A stretch of 6,039 nucleotides of DNA from Verrucomicrobiaceae bacterium UBA7681 (GTDB taxonomy: Bacteria; Verrucomicrobiota; Verrucomicrobiia; Verrucomicrobiales; Verrucomicrobiaceae), in the NCBI GenBank assembly GCA_002482965.1, contig DLGZ01000069.1, forward strand, positions 51,867 through 57,905. Reading direction: 5' to 3'. The number at the start of each line of letters is the position of its first letter. Position 1 is the stretch's first letter. Below are positions 5,860 through 6,039 of this stretch, in pieces. The notes beneath the pieces are model-generated. The model did not search any database and was not told where the DNA came from. It saw only the letters and a program-made list of their open reading frames with translations. The position numbers and the translations under genes are program-made.

Positions 5860-6039
5860 ATGAGTTCATCATCTTCAGAAATTCCTCCCTATTCCTCGTC
5901 GTCTGAGGTGTCCTCCAGTTCGGAGCCCTCTTCATCTTCAGCATCGAGTTCGTCCTATCTGGTTTCGGACTCATCTTCTTCACCTTCTGAATCATCGGCT
6001 TCATCAGCTTCATCAGCTTCATCGGCTTCATCGGCTTCA
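5860..6039 (+). CDS. Serine-rich repeat protein, partial (C-terminus beyond right edge)
   Basis: An open frame from ATG 5860 continues through all 60 codons to the window edge. Thirty-eight of the 60 residues are serine, mostly in runs of four or five separated by E, EP, A, YLV or IPPY, ending in five (SSA) units. There is no Lys, Arg, Cys or Thr in this part, only acidic and small residues, so it is negatively charged and expected to be disordered. There is no Sec signal peptide: the N-terminus MSSSSSEIPPYS has neither a basic nor a hydrophobic segment. Serine codons are mixed (TCA, TCT, TCC, TCG, AGT) in the first two-thirds, which argues for selection on the protein and not simple slippage. 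Such runs are typical of O-glycosylated or linker regions. As the next gene after glycan-type enzymes it is a candidate substrate, and it could be a surface, appendage or virion protein. Family and full length are unknown. Confidence 0.7.
   Translation, partial: MSSSSSEIPPYSSSSEVSSSSEPSSSSASSSSYLVSDSSSSPSESSASSASSASSASSAS
5992..6039 (+). repeat. 9-base tandem repeat encoding Ser-Ser-Ala
   Basis: Five consecutive units of TCATC(A/G)GCT begin at 5992, 6001, 6010, 6019 and 6028, followed by the first TCA of a sixth at the window edge. The unit is a multiple of three, so gain or loss of copies changes protein length without shifting the frame. The only variation is a synonymous third-position A/G. 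Confidence 0.9.

Overview
The window looks like a stretch of bacterial chromosome, or possibly integrated phage DNA, about 57% G+C in its genes with clearly AT-rich gaps. Most starts lack a recognisable Shine-Dalgarno sequence. A multi-PAS sensor kinase, a relic of a helix-turn-helix protein type I associate with Verrucomicrobia and relatives, and a very serine-rich protein make the Planctomycetes-Verrucomicrobia-Lentisphaerae group my best guess. No rRNA, tRNA or marker protein confirms it, so the taxonomic call is weak.

Left part (1-1538, minus strand): the first 512 codons of a sensor histidine kinase with three PAS domains, the last two near-duplicates of each other, then the H-box. The ATP-binding domain lies beyond the left edge. 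Middle part (about 1539-2371): more than 800 bases without a convincing intact gene. It contains a short minus-strand fragment resembling a helix-turn-helix protein, a cluster of inverted repeats at 1848-2038, and an AT-rich stretch at about 2100-2371 that leads into the plus-strand genes.

Right part (2372-6039, plus strand): an apparent four-gene unit. First comes a GT9-family (heptosyltransferase-like) glycosyltransferase. Its stop codon overlaps the start of a small class I SAM-dependent methyltransferase. After 26 bases comes a 650-residue fusion of a Rossmann-like 'GGSL' domain (MptE/DUF115- or GT42-like), a proline-rich linker and a 2-oxoglutarate/Fe(II) oxygenase-like domain. After a 76-base AT-rich gap begins a protein with 38 serines in its first 60 residues, which runs off the right edge into a 9-base tandem repeat.

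Taken together, the right-hand genes suggest a protein- or glycan-decoration locus in which transferases, a methyltransferase and an oxygenase-like enzyme build or modify a hydroxyl-linked glycan, with the serine-rich protein as possible acceptor. This is inferred from gene order and composition. The most striking detail is that the oxygenase-like domain reads H-S-G where its family has H-x-D, a replacement known from Fe(II)/2OG halogenases and also expected in inactive relatives.
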